Shown: positions 38,987 to 48,164 of the stretch, in pieces
Position numbering within the stretch: the first letter of the stretch is position 1
Layout: every line of letters starts with the position of its first letter
Assembly (NCBI RefSeq): GCF_003364195.1
Contig: NZ_NXLQ01000007.1
Location: 22,195-86,194 of the forward strand
From: Helicobacter didelphidarum
GTDB lineage: Bacteria; Campylobacterota; Campylobacteria; Campylobacterales; Helicobacteraceae
Direction of reading: 5' to 3'
DNA length: 64,000 nt
Made by a program: the position numbers and the translations under genes
The notes under the pieces: generated by a model
Seen by the model: the letters and a program-made list of their open reading frames with translations, nothing else
Databases searched by the model: none
What the model was told of the DNA's origin: nothing

Positions 38987-39775
38987 CTATATTCCACCTT
39001 TAACCAAAGAAAGTAGAATTGGTAGCAATACCAAATGCACACTCTGCTTTACATGAAGACTCTGAAGTGCAATATCAAATCGTTCTAAATCAGCTTGACC
39101 CAACTCTATATTTTGTTGTGCAATCATATATAATAAAGAATGGAGTAAATTTCTGCCTTTTTCAAGACTTATATTTTCTTGTTCAAGCTGTTTGATATAT
39201 TTATAAACCATAGGAACATTTAATTTTGCAATATCAAGAGGAAAAGATTCTATATGATTTTTTTTGCGTTGATCAAAAAAAGCGAGTCGAGAAAAAATTG
39301 TAGGGATAAGTTTGTTTTTTGCAGTAATAAAAAAAATAAAGAAAACATTTTTTGGTGGTTCTTCTAATATTTTAAGAAGTGCATTTTGTGCAAAATGATT
39401 ATATGATGTTGCAAAAATTGCAATAATTTTTTCATGTGATGTAGCGATATAAGCCTCTTTAATAATATCATGTGCATCATCAATTTTAAGCTCCTCTTTT
39501 ATGAAAATTCTAAGATATTCGCTATTATAAGTATTCTGCAAAAAATTTATTTTATCTTCAAAATCATTTGTTGCAATAATATATGATTTTTTTAAATTTT
39601 TAAAAAAATTCATATCCATTTGAATTGGAGCATGAAGAAAATGATCTTGGGAAAATCCCATCTCAACAATATTTTGCCCATTGCTGGTAAGTGAATCTTG
39701 ACAAGGCAAAAGAATATCTTTTGTTTCCATAGAGTTGGAATTTACCACAGAGAAATTTGTATTTTGTGTTTCCAT
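38987..39775 (-). CDS. holB: DNA polymerase III delta-prime subunit
   Basis: 262 residues, short for delta-prime and without a Walker A motif. The clamp-loader block FAQNALLKILEEPPKNVFFIFFITAKNKLIPTIFSRL is clear. Position between hobA and folP is the H. pylori order. GGAGAT precedes the ATG at 39775. Part of the replication clamp loader. Confidence 0.9.
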   Translation of the reverse strand: METQNTNFSVVNSNSMETKDILLPCQDSLTSNGQNIVEMGFSQDHFLHAPIQMDMNFFKNLKKSYIIATNDFEDKINFLQNTYNSEYLRIFIKEELKIDDAHDIIKEAYIATSHEKIIAIFATSYNHFAQNALLKILEEPPKNVFFIFFITAKNKLIPTIFSRLAFFDQRKKNHIESFPLDIAKLNVPMVYKYIKQLEQENISLEKGRNLLHSLLYMIAQQNIELGQADLERFDIALQSLHVKQSVHLVLLPILLSLVKGGI

Positions 39776-39872
39776 TTTATCTCCATCAAATTATTGCAAA
39801 ATTTTAATAAACGATATAAAACCTGTTTGAATATTAATAAATATTTTTTATAAAGCATAAAACAAGAAAATT

Positions 39873-40436
39873 TTATCTTTCTTCAATATGAAACTCACCA
39901 CAAATCCCTGCAAACAATGCTTGTTCAAAAATACGATATGCTTGAATAAGTTTGAAATCAAGATTTAAATCAGAAGATTGTAGCATAAAAGAATTTTCGA
40001 GAGATTCATCAAGCACCCATAAGAAAGATTCTGGTATTTCTAAAGCAAACTTTGCAATATCATTATCAATTTTTCCAATATACCATAATGCATAACGATG
40101 GTAGGACATATTAAGCACATCTTGCAATGCACCATTATCGCTATCCTTTTTCGAACATAAAAGCTTTAATAAAGAGACATCAAAACTATAAATTGGAATA
40201 TATGGACGCCTTACCTCAAGGCTATTAAGTTTGCTTAAAATATATGTCTGTAACCACGATCGCTTAGAATCTGTGCAAAGCAAAAAAGTCCCATCATTCA
40301 ATATAAATGAAATAGCACGCATAATTAAAGGTGTCCATGTATCACGTATAATTTCAAGCCAATGTGATGGCATTGCATTAAGATGTTCTGCGTCATTTCG
40401 TAAAGTTTTTAACATCCACTCATTAATGCTCTGCAT
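39873..40436 (-). CDS. hobA: DnaA-binding initiator protein HobA
   Basis: 187 residues, the size of H. pylori HobA (HP1230), and in the same place between lysC and holB. HobA binds DnaA and promotes its assembly at the origin, a role like E. coli DiaA but specific to epsilonproteobacteria. The start MQSINEWMLKTLRNDAEHLN resembles HobA. The 9-base gap to lysC suggests one operon. Confidence 0.85.
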   Translation of the reverse strand: MQSINEWMLKTLRNDAEHLNAMPSHWLEIIRDTWTPLIMRAISFILNDGTFLLCTDSKRSWLQTYILSKLNSLEVRRPYIPIYSFDVSLLKLLCSKKDSDNGALQDVLNMSYHRYALWYIGKIDNDIAKFALEIPESFLWVLDESLENSFMLQSSDLNLDFKLIQAYRIFEQALFAGICGEFHIEER

Positions 40437-40445
40437 AAAAATTCC

Positions 40446-41732
40446 CTATTTATCAAGATTGTATGCTGTATGCAAAGTTCTTACGCTAAGTTCAGCATAT
40501 TTTAGATCAATTAAAATCGAAATCTTAATTTCGCTTGTGCTTATCATACGTATATTAATATTATCATTTGCAAGTGACTCAAATGCCTTTGCAGCAACAC
40601 CACTATGACTTTTCATACCTACTCCCACGATAGTAACAATCGCAACTTCATTATCAAAATCTATAATATCTGCATTTGCACTAAACTCATTGAGTGTAAT
40701 CTTTGCTTTTTCTAATTCAGTTTTTGGCACAGTGAAATCAAGATTGGTCTTAGAATCTCGCCCAATTGTTTGAACAATCATGTCTACATTAATATTAGCA
40801 TTTGCTAATTTACCAAAGAGTTCTGCTGCAATTCCTGGTTTATCTTTAATTCCAATAAGACTTACTCGTGCTTGATTCTTATCTAATGCTATACCGCTTA
40901 CAATAGGTTTTTCCATAATATTATCCTCTGTTGTTATAAGTGTTCCTTTGTCATCGCTAAAACTACTTTTTGCATAAATAGGTACATTCCATTTTTTTGC
41001 CAATTCAACGGAACGATTGAGCAAAACTTTTGCACCCATGCTTGCTAATTCCAACATTTCATCATAGCTAATTTTATCTATTTTTTTTGCTTTAGCTTCT
41101 ATGCGAGGGTCAGTAGTGTAGATTCCATCAACATCGCTATATATTTCGCAATAATCAGCATACAATGCACCTGCAAGAGCAACGGCAGATAAATCGCTTC
41201 CACCGCGTCCAAGTGTTGTAATATCGCCCTTTTCATTTAAACCTTGAAAACCTGTTACAACAACAATATATCCTTCATCTAAAAGATTTAAAATGTAACC
41301 TGTATCAATATGCTGAATACGAGCTTTTGTATGATTAGAATCTGTAAATATCTTTGCTTGCCTTCCATTAAGAGCAATTGATTTCAACCCCATAGCATTC
41401 AATGCTATACTTAATAATGCTGCAGAAATTTGTTCTCCACTACTCAACGCCATATCTAAATCACGTTCATTTGGTAATGGTGTAAAACATTTTGCATAAT
41501 TTAAAAGTTCATCAGTTACACCACCCATTGCCGATACAACTACCACAATTTTGTTATGAGGTGAGAGAATAGTATTCTTCAAATCTTGCTTAGATTCCAA
41601 AGAGTGTTGCTTCTCTTTTTGGAATTTATTCGTGTAATCTGCTACTAAAGATGCTGCGACTCTTGTAGCAACATTTTGAATCCTTTGTGTATCCCCCATA
41701 CTCGTGCCACCATATTTTTGAACTAGCAACAT
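40446..41732 (-). CDS. lysC: Aspartate kinase
   Basis: 428 residues. Kinase domain: VQKYGGTSMGD, VVVSAMGGVTDELL, FQGLNEKGDITTLGRGGSDLSAVA. Two ACT repeats at the C-terminus (VSLIGIKDKPGIAAELFGKL and VTIVGVGMKSHSGVAAKAFE), which bind lysine/threonine for feedback. First step of lysine, diaminopimelate, threonine and methionine synthesis. Its ATG shares one base with the nudH stop. Confidence 0.96.
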   Translation of the reverse strand: MLLVQKYGGTSMGDTQRIQNVATRVAASLVADYTNKFQKEKQHSLESKQDLKNTILSPHNKIVVVVSAMGGVTDELLNYAKCFTPLPNERDLDMALSSGEQISAALLSIALNAMGLKSIALNGRQAKIFTDSNHTKARIQHIDTGYILNLLDEGYIVVVTGFQGLNEKGDITTLGRGGSDLSAVALAGALYADYCEIYSDVDGIYTTDPRIEAKAKKIDKISYDEMLELASMGAKVLLNRSVELAKKWNVPIYAKSSFSDDKGTLITTEDNIMEKPIVSGIALDKNQARVSLIGIKDKPGIAAELFGKLANANINVDMIVQTIGRDSKTNLDFTVPKTELEKAKITLNEFSANADIIDFDNEVAIVTIVGVGMKSHSGVAAKAFESLANDNINIRMISTSEIKISILIDLKYAELSVRTLHTAYNLDK

Positions 41733-42439
41733 TAAATATATCCTTTTTTTCTAAAATAATTCAAAGTACACATATAAATACTTCTTTTAAAATGTGTAAT
41801 TCTCTGTAAAAGCAACTCATAATCTACAAATTCATAACGCGTAAATTCTGGCTCTTTTGTTTGTATATTAATAATAGAATCTTTTTTTAATCTTACTAAA
41901 AAATATTTTTGAATTTGTCCATCATAAGGATACATTCGTTTAGCAATATTCGGTGGAAAATCATATGACAACCATTCGGGATGCTCTGCTATTATTTCAA
42001 TATGATTTGTGCCAATTTCTTCTTTTAACTCACGATAGAGTGCCTCTTTTGGGCTTTCTCCCGGTTCAATACCACCTTGCGGGAATTGCCACACACCTTT
42101 TAAATCAAGCCTTTCAGCAATAAAAAACTCTCGATTATCAGGGTAACATGATGATAAGATGATGGCACACACATTTGGACGATAATTTTTCTTTTGTTTA
42201 TCATTACAAGATTTATTTTGCTTTTCAAAATTTTTAAATTTTTCGTAATTATAACAAGTATTCAATTTTTTCAATTCATTTTGATGGTAATTTTTATCAG
42301 TTACAATATTATGAAAATCTGACATTAACTCTCTATGGCTACTCTCACCTGAGCATGTAGAATGTTGCATAAACTGTATATTCTTAGCGGAAACACTTAT
42401 TGTATGAATTTTTTCTTGCATATTGGTATTATTGTTCAT
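41732..42439 (-). CDS. nudH: Nudix RNA 5'-pyrophosphohydrolase (RppH/NudH) with N-terminal extension
   Basis: 235 residues. The Nudix core, YRPNVCAIILSSCYPDNREFF and WQFPQGGIEPGESPKEALY followed by RELKEEIGT, is RppH-like (removes 5' pyrophosphate from RNA to start decay). About 85 residues precede it (for example HNIVTDKNYHQNELKKLNTC), whereas RppH normally starts directly at the core. The extension is polar and Lys/Asn/Cys-containing. The true start could be internal, but the sequence before the core has no better ATG with a Shine-Dalgarno. Confidence 0.88.
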   Translation of the reverse strand: MNNNTNMQEKIHTISVSAKNIQFMQHSTCSGESSHRELMSDFHNIVTDKNYHQNELKKLNTCYNYEKFKNFEKQNKSCNDKQKKNYRPNVCAIILSSCYPDNREFFIAERLDLKGVWQFPQGGIEPGESPKEALYRELKEEIGTNHIEIIAEHPEWLSYDFPPNIAKRMYPYDGQIQKYFLVRLKKDSIINIQTKEPEFTRYEFVDYELLLQRITHFKRSIYMCTLNYFRKKGYI

Positions 42440-42691
42440 TTATGAAACCTTAAACAAAGCTATCAAAAAACTTTATAATAGTAACATTTTAATTGTAATT
42501 ATTGGTAATTATTAGCATACATATTGTAAAATTTAACTTATTTTTTGTTGTGTTTTACTTTGAGATATTCTTTCAAATTCTATTGCAAGGGAATTATTTT
42601 TGCTACTTTCTTTTGGGTATGCAAAAAAATTGGTTTGTTCTTAGATGAAACTAATTTTTAAGTAACTATAATTTTTGATATAAGGACTTAA

Positions 42692-43930
42692 GTGATTAAA
42701 AAGTTTATTATTTTTTCAATCTACTACACCATACTGTCTAATGGTTTAGCTTTCGCACAAAATATAGAAAATATCGAATCACAATCACATAATCTTATTC
42801 TTGCAAGTTCAGATTTGCAAAATAATACTATAAGTTTAGTAGATTCTGAAAGTATTGATTTCAATGAATATAGTATGAGTACTATACCAAACTTACCAAT
42901 TTTTGATTACTCTGAAGCAGAAACGATTAATGCTTTTGGCATTCCCATAGAGTATATTGTAACCCTGGAACGAGAGAATCGACTTATTTCTGTTGATACA
43001 AACAGATGGAAATACCTTGCAAAACAATTTGAAAATGGACATGAATACATACCTATTTTGCGTAAAATGCTTTTTGATTCTAATATCCCTCAAGAATTTC
43101 TTTTTCTTGCTATGGCAGAATCCGAATTTAAGTCTCAAGCATTAAGCATTAAGAAAGCAGCGGGAATATGGCAACTTATGCCAGCAACAGCAAAAGAATT
43201 AGGATTAGTAATCAATGACTATATTGACGAACGGCAAGATCCTATTAAAAGCACAGAAGCCGCAATTAAATATCTCCAATATCTTTACAAAGCAACAGGG
43301 CAATGGTATCTTGCAGCTATGGCATATAATTGTGGATTAGGAAGGTTAAACCGTGCAATTAAAGAGGCAGGTAGTAATGATATTGAAGTTTTACTTGATG
43401 AGGAGGAGCAGTATCTACCACTTGAAACGCGAAATTATTTACGCAAAATTATGTCAATGTCCCTTGCTTTTTCCAATGCACATGAGCTTAAACAAGCAAA
43501 TAAAGAATATATGCTTAATAGGGGAGCAACAGATTCTTTAGTTGTTGTAAATGTAAAAGCAGGAAATTCATTAAAAAATATTGCAAAAGGTGCAAATCTT
43601 AGTCTTAATTCTTTACGAAATTATAATCGACATTTTAAATATGACTTTATCCCATTGGAACAAAAAGAATATCAGGTCTATTTACCTTATGAAAAATTAA
43701 GTTATTTTAAACAAAATTTTCAAGATTCTTTTGATATATCAGGGCATTTTATAGTTTATAGAGTTAAAAAAGGCGATACACTTTCTTCAATCGCAAGAAA
43801 ATACCGTCTCAATATCACACAAATTCAAAAAGCAAATACATTAAAAACAAATAAGCTTATGATTAATCAAAAACTCATGATACCAGCTTTTACAAATTAT
43901 ACACACAATACAACAAATAGAAAAGCTTAA
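42692..43930 (+). CDS. mltD: Membrane-bound lytic murein transglycosylase D
   Basis: 412 residues from GTG 42692, with AAGGA seven bases upstream. A signal peptide (KKFIIFSIYYTILSNGLAFAQ) is followed by the SLT domain: FLFLAMAESEFKSQALSIKK, AAGIWQLMPATAKELGL (catalytic Glu in AESEF) and AMAYNCGLGRLNRAI. Two LysM repeats follow: VKAGNSLKNIAKGANLS and VKKGDTLSSIARKYRLNIT. It cleaves peptidoglycan glycan strands in the periplasm. It precedes rlpA by 19 bases, as in H. pylori. Confidence 0.95.
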   Translation: MIKKFIIFSIYYTILSNGLAFAQNIENIESQSHNLILASSDLQNNTISLVDSESIDFNEYSMSTIPNLPIFDYSEAETINAFGIPIEYIVTLERENRLISVDTNRWKYLAKQFENGHEYIPILRKMLFDSNIPQEFLFLAMAESEFKSQALSIKKAAGIWQLMPATAKELGLVINDYIDERQDPIKSTEAAIKYLQYLYKATGQWYLAAMAYNCGLGRLNRAIKEAGSNDIEVLLDEEEQYLPLETRNYLRKIMSMSLAFSNAHELKQANKEYMLNRGATDSLVVVNVKAGNSLKNIAKGANLSLNSLRNYNRHFKYDFIPLEQKEYQVYLPYEKLSYFKQNFQDSFDISGHFIVYRVKKGDTLSSIARKYRLNITQIQKANTLKTNKLMINQKLMIPAFTNYTHNTTNRKA

Positions 43931-43949
43931 AAACTTATTAGGAGATAAC

Positions 43950-45632
43950 TTGCAAATTATAAAAAATATGCTCCGCATTGGAGTTTTTGGTGTCGGTTTC
44001 ATTTTAATTGCTTGTGCACCTGAAAGTAAATATGCCGGTGGTAATGGGGCATTTAGAAGTTATGAATCTCTTGATGACTACGGCAATGAAACCATAAAAT
44101 ATCGAGATGAATATATTAATACACAGCAGCACACTTTTAGTGATACGCTCGTTGCAAGTAATCCACGTAACACACAACAAAGTTTTCAATACTCTTCACA
44201 AAAAATGAAAAATCCAAACACAAATAAACAAAATACCTCAAATACAAAAAAACAAAAAAACTATGAACCACCAGTAAAAGGTAGTAGCAAATTTACTCCA
44301 ACACAATCGCTATTGGGTGGTATGCGTGATAGTGAAGCAATACAAAGAGCCACAATGAAATCTTATACCGTGAGGGGCAAAACCTATCATCCACATGCCG
44401 TAAAAGTTGGTGATACTTTTGATGGTATTGCAAGTTGGTATGGTCCTGATTTTCATGCAAAATCAACCTCAAACGGTGAAACCTATAACATGCATGCCCA
44501 TACTGCGGCTAACAAAACATTGCCAATGAATACAATTGTAAAAGTTTTCAATAAAGATAATGGTAAAACAACAATTGTGCGTATTAATGATAGGGGTCCA
44601 TTTGTTGAAGGAAGGATTATTGATCTTTCTAATATTGCCGCTCATGATATAGCAATGGTTAGCAAAGGTATTGCAAATGTTCGTATTGAAGTTATAGGAT
44701 TTGGTGGTAATTTAGTCCATGACAAACAAAGCAACAATTCTCCTTCCAGTGTCAAAAGAACAGAAAATATAGAATCAAAAAATACGCAACAAACACCAAC
44801 AAAGACTCAATCCTTGCAAACAAACAATGCACAAGATTCCAAAGATTCTACTGCTCCAATAAACAAAAACATTATAACAAGCAACGAAAATCAACCATTA
44901 TTGAATGAAAAAAATTTACAACAATTAAAAGACTCTAATCAAAATAATGAACAAAAGTCCCAAAATAATAAAAAACAAGAATCTCTTCGGAACTCTTTGA
45001 TTGAAGAGGAATTACCTGAAGACAACTATACAAAAACGCAACAAGAAAAAAAACCAGAAACTATAATCAAATCTTCGGTAATAAATACAACACAGGAACA
45101 ATCACAAGACATAGAGCAAACAGCAAAACAAATACCCCAACAAATTGATGCTAAAAGCAATAATAAAGATATTGATGAGACATTACAAAAATTACGGGAT
45201 TCAACACAAGAACTACAATATACACAAGAAAAGCTTGATAATATTGTAGAGTATGCAACTCAAAATAAACAAATAAATCAACAACAAAATATAACACATA
45301 ATAATATAGCAAAAGAATCTACTCCAATAAATATTGTTGCGGATGAAGAATCTCTAAAACAACCTACACAAATAAGCAATAAAACACACATGGTATCACT
45401 TAATGTATTTAGCCAAAAAGAAAGAGCAGAAAATTATCTTAAAGAAGTGATGAATATGCAAAATTTACAAAATGTTATCAACACATCTAGTGATTCTGGA
45501 AAATACAACATAGAAATTATCCCAACAGATAAAGGCTTGTATCGTGTTGCTTTACGAGGCTTTCGAAGTTATGATGAAGCAAAAACATTTATAAATGAAC
45601 ATAATATTAATGGACATATAGTAAAGGAGTAA
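43950..45632 (+). CDS. rlpA: RlpA-like lytic transglycosylase lipoprotein with SPOR domain
   Basis: 560 residues from TTG 43950, with AGGAGA before it. The start has a lipobox (FILIACAPES). The double-psi barrel follows: GIASWYGPDFHAKSTSNGETY, NDRGPFVEGRIIDLS. A Gln/Asn/Lys-rich linker of about 220 residues precedes the C-terminal SPOR domain (MVSLNVFSQKERAENYLKEV...YRVALRGFRSYDEAKTF), which binds denuded septal glycan. The linker is compositionally low-complexity. It works with mltD on peptidoglycan. Confidence 0.94.
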   Translation: MQIIKNMLRIGVFGVGFILIACAPESKYAGGNGAFRSYESLDDYGNETIKYRDEYINTQQHTFSDTLVASNPRNTQQSFQYSSQKMKNPNTNKQNTSNTKKQKNYEPPVKGSSKFTPTQSLLGGMRDSEAIQRATMKSYTVRGKTYHPHAVKVGDTFDGIASWYGPDFHAKSTSNGETYNMHAHTAANKTLPMNTIVKVFNKDNGKTTIVRINDRGPFVEGRIIDLSNIAAHDIAMVSKGIANVRIEVIGFGGNLVHDKQSNNSPSSVKRTENIESKNTQQTPTKTQSLQTNNAQDSKDSTAPINKNIITSNENQPLLNEKNLQQLKDSNQNNEQKSQNNKKQESLRNSLIEEELPEDNYTKTQQEKKPETIIKSSVINTTQEQSQDIEQTAKQIPQQIDAKSNNKDIDETLQKLRDSTQELQYTQEKLDNIVEYATQNKQINQQQNITHNNIAKESTPINIVADEESLKQPTQISNKTHMVSLNVFSQKERAENYLKEVMNMQNLQNVINTSSDSGKYNIEIIPTDKGLYRVALRGFRSYDEAKTFINEHNINGHIVKE

Positions 45633-45759
45633 GCTAATAAAATCCTAGATTTTGTTTACCTAATAAATATATGCGATTCTATGGTGTTTCTAAAAAATTA
45701 ATGGTAAAATATTTATTATTCTTATATTCTACACAATTTATAAAGATAAAGAAGGAAAA

Positions 45760-46560
45760 ATGAAAAAAAATATAATATTTGTCTCCTTAATAATTTCTGC
45801 AATGATAGCTGATTCCCTTGATAATGCAATAATTGAAGAGTTACAAAAAAACAAAGAACAAAAACGATCTGAAAAACAGCAGAATAAACAAAAAACTCAA
45901 GAGAATAATATAAGAAATATCAACAAGAATAAAGTAGAAACAAAAAATGAAATTATCAAAAATATAGAATCTCAAACAAAACAAAAGAATAAAGATGTAT
46001 CTAAAGATTCACAAGATACCAGACAGCAATCGGGTGAGGTTGAAATGCAAGAAATTGCAAATGAGCTTGTAACACAACCCCAAACAAGAGAAACAATCAA
46101 AAAGCAACCCCTATGGAATTTCTTTCTCGGTGGTTATCTTGGAGGACAATATAAAGCGAATTATAAAGGAAATAATGCACAGATTTTTAATGTTTCCTTG
46201 CAAGGTGGAATATTCTACAATATTGGATCAACACATGGTCTTAAAGGCTATATATTTGCTTCTTACAATTCCCTTAATCAAAATAATCTGTTTTCTGCCG
46301 GAGCAGGTGCAGATTATTTTTACGATTTTCATTCAATTGGGCTTGGAATCTTTGCTGGAATATATACAGATATTCCATTTAATAGGTCTATTCTTAGGGA
46401 ACTGGATCTAATCATTAGTACTGGTATGAGCATGTATATCAATAGGAATAATCGTATTGAGTTGCGAATAGGTTACCCTATTCTGCAAGATCCACAAATA
46501 AAAAGAATTCTGCTTCTTGGCATTAATTATCAATATATATTTAATGCTCAAAATTTTTAG
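45760..46560 (+). CDS. Outer-membrane beta-barrel protein
   Basis: 266 residues. A signal peptide (KKNIIFVSLIISAMIADS) is followed by a 90-residue Lys/Gln/Asn-rich charged segment, then a small barrel with alternating strands: FFLGGYLGGQYKANYKG, NVSLQGGIFYNIG, SAGAGADYFYD, IGLGIFAGIYTD, ELRIGYPIL. It ends in YIFNAQNF; a terminal Phe is a BAM recognition signal. Typical of small Helicobacter OMPs. Function unknown. It is convergent with oorC. Confidence 0.82.
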   Translation: MKKNIIFVSLIISAMIADSLDNAIIEELQKNKEQKRSEKQQNKQKTQENNIRNINKNKVETKNEIIKNIESQTKQKNKDVSKDSQDTRQQSGEVEMQEIANELVTQPQTRETIKKQPLWNFFLGGYLGGQYKANYKGNNAQIFNVSLQGGIFYNIGSTHGLKGYIFASYNSLNQNNLFSAGAGADYFYDFHSIGLGIFAGIYTDIPFNRSILRELDLIISTGMSMYINRNNRIELRIGYPILQDPQIKRILLLGINYQYIFNAQNF

Positions 46561-46599
46561 AAAAGATAATTTGCAAAACTCGCTTTATTTTATAAAATT

Positions 46600-47157
46600 T
46601 TATCCGTTCTTAAGACATTCCAAAGCATATTTTTTACCAAGTTCATATGCTTTCTTATTTACATCTGCAACTTTTGGAGGCACTTTACTAAGCATAGTCT
46701 CAATCACAAGATCTTCTGGGACACAATTTGTAAATGTAACTGTTGCTGCAAGAGCAACAACACTTTGAGTAACAACATTACCAACCTCTTCTTTTGCTAT
46801 TGTAATAATTGGGATCTCATAAATTCGATACATTTCCCTATCTTCTTGTGTTGGTGCGACAAGATTTGGTTCAATTACCACGATACCTTTCTTTTTAATT
46901 CCAGATTTATAAATATCATAGCTCATTTGTGCAACCGATAACATAAAATCAATATTTCCATCCATCGCATAGGGGTAAAGTATTTCCTCTTGATCAAGTA
47001 AAATATCAACCTTAGTTGGACCACCACGCACTTGACTTGTATAAGTTGAAGCTTTTACACCATACCCACCACCACGAATTTTTGCTTCAGCAAGGATTTC
47101 GCCAGCTAAGAGGACACCTTGTCCGCCAACACCTGTAAAACGAAGTTGATGTTCCAT
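46600..47157 (-). CDS. oorC: 2-oxoglutarate:acceptor oxidoreductase gamma subunit
   Basis: 185 residues. RFTGVGGQGVLLAGEILAEA and YTSQVRGGPTKVDI are the gamma-domain motifs. Part of the four-subunit OorDABC enzyme that oxidises 2-oxoglutarate to succinyl-CoA using flavodoxin/ferredoxin, replacing the 2-oxoglutarate dehydrogenase complex in Helicobacter and Campylobacter. Its ATG shares one base with the oorB stop. Confidence 0.96.
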   Translation of the reverse strand: MEHQLRFTGVGGQGVLLAGEILAEAKIRGGGYGVKASTYTSQVRGGPTKVDILLDQEEILYPYAMDGNIDFMLSVAQMSYDIYKSGIKKKGIVVIEPNLVAPTQEDREMYRIYEIPIITIAKEEVGNVVTQSVVALAATVTFTNCVPEDLVIETMLSKVPPKVADVNKKAYELGKKYALECLKNG

Positions 47158-47987
47158 TATTTTCCTCCTTTTTTAGCAGTTACTTTTTCTTTATATTCTG
47201 CATAAGCTTCACAAAATTCTTGTGTTTGAGTATCGTGTTTTAAAATTCCTAGTGGGAATTTTCCTTTCTTTTCTTCATCGGGCAACTCATCGTATTTTCT
47301 TTTTGGTAGAATTCTAGAATCTAACCATTTAAGCATATCTGTTGCCTCAATCATTTTATTCTTTCTACCAAGATTCACGTGGCAATTTGAATTAATATCA
47401 AATAAACTGAACCCCTTATGTTTAAATCCTTCCACAAGAACTTTCTCAATACGTTTTGGATCAAGCACACTTTCTCTTGCGACAAAGCTTGCACCTGCCG
47501 CTATTGCTAATTCACAAATATCAAATTGGTTATCATAATTTCCGCCAGGAGAAGTAACTGTCCAAAAACCTTTTGGAGTTGTAGGAGAAGTTTGAGAATT
47601 CGTTAATCCATAAATAAAATTATTCACAATGATATGGTTAATATCAATATTACGACGACATGCATGAATTGTATGATTTCCACCAATCGCAAGACTATCA
47701 CCATCACCACTCACAACAATTACATGTTTATTTGGATTTGCAAGTTTAATTCCAGTAGCATAGGCAAGTGTTCTTCCATGTGTTGTATGAACAGTGTTAC
47801 AATTCACATAAGAACTCATGCGACCACTACAGCCAATACCACTCACCAAGCATACATCATCCATATTCCAACCTACAGCGTCAATTGCACGAATAATAGA
47901 TTTTAAAATTACACCATCACCACAACCCCAACACCAAAGTGTAGGCATTTTCTCAACTCGTAAATATTCATCATAATTAAAAGCCAT
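47157..47987 (-). CDS. oorB: 2-oxoglutarate:acceptor oxidoreductase beta subunit
   Basis: 276 residues; TPP-binding subunit: PTLWCWGCGDGVILKSI, VVSGDGDSLAIGGNHTIHACRRNI (the GDG...N TPP motif). AAGGAAAAATA precedes the ATG. A hairpin lies just upstream in the 177-base gap from oorA. Confidence 0.96.
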   Translation of the reverse strand: MAFNYDEYLRVEKMPTLWCWGCGDGVILKSIIRAIDAVGWNMDDVCLVSGIGCSGRMSSYVNCNTVHTTHGRTLAYATGIKLANPNKHVIVVSGDGDSLAIGGNHTIHACRRNIDINHIIVNNFIYGLTNSQTSPTTPKGFWTVTSPGGNYDNQFDICELAIAAGASFVARESVLDPKRIEKVLVEGFKHKGFSLFDINSNCHVNLGRKNKMIEATDMLKWLDSRILPKRKYDELPDEEKKGKFPLGILKHDTQTQEFCEAYAEYKEKVTAKKGGK

Positions 47988-48003
47988 TATTTTTCCTTAT
48001 GTT

Positions 48004-48037
48004 TGCTAACCTAAAATTATTAAACCTTAGGTTAGCA
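48004..48037 (-). repeat. 11-bp inverted repeat in the oorA-oorB gap
   Basis: TGCTAACCTAA at 48004-48014 and TTAGGTTAGCA at 48027-48037 are perfect complements with a 12-base loop, 17 bases upstream of oorB's ATG. Its core (TAACCTA/TAGGTTA) is the same as in the hairpin at 488-542. It may be an mRNA processing or regulatory hairpin. Confidence 0.6.
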
Positions 48038-48164
48038 TTCTTATACCTTATTTTGATAATTCAGGTTAAATATTACAATAACTCCAAAATACCATAAATT
48101 TCAAAACTCTTTTATTGCTACATTTTACCTAATTTTTAAAAGTTGAACAAATATTAACTTGTTT

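Noticed and set aside
46560..46610. AT palindrome ATTTTATAAAAT between the OMP gene and oorC as a terminator
   Set aside because: Pure A/T self-complementarity is common in this genome and has no stable G-C pairs.
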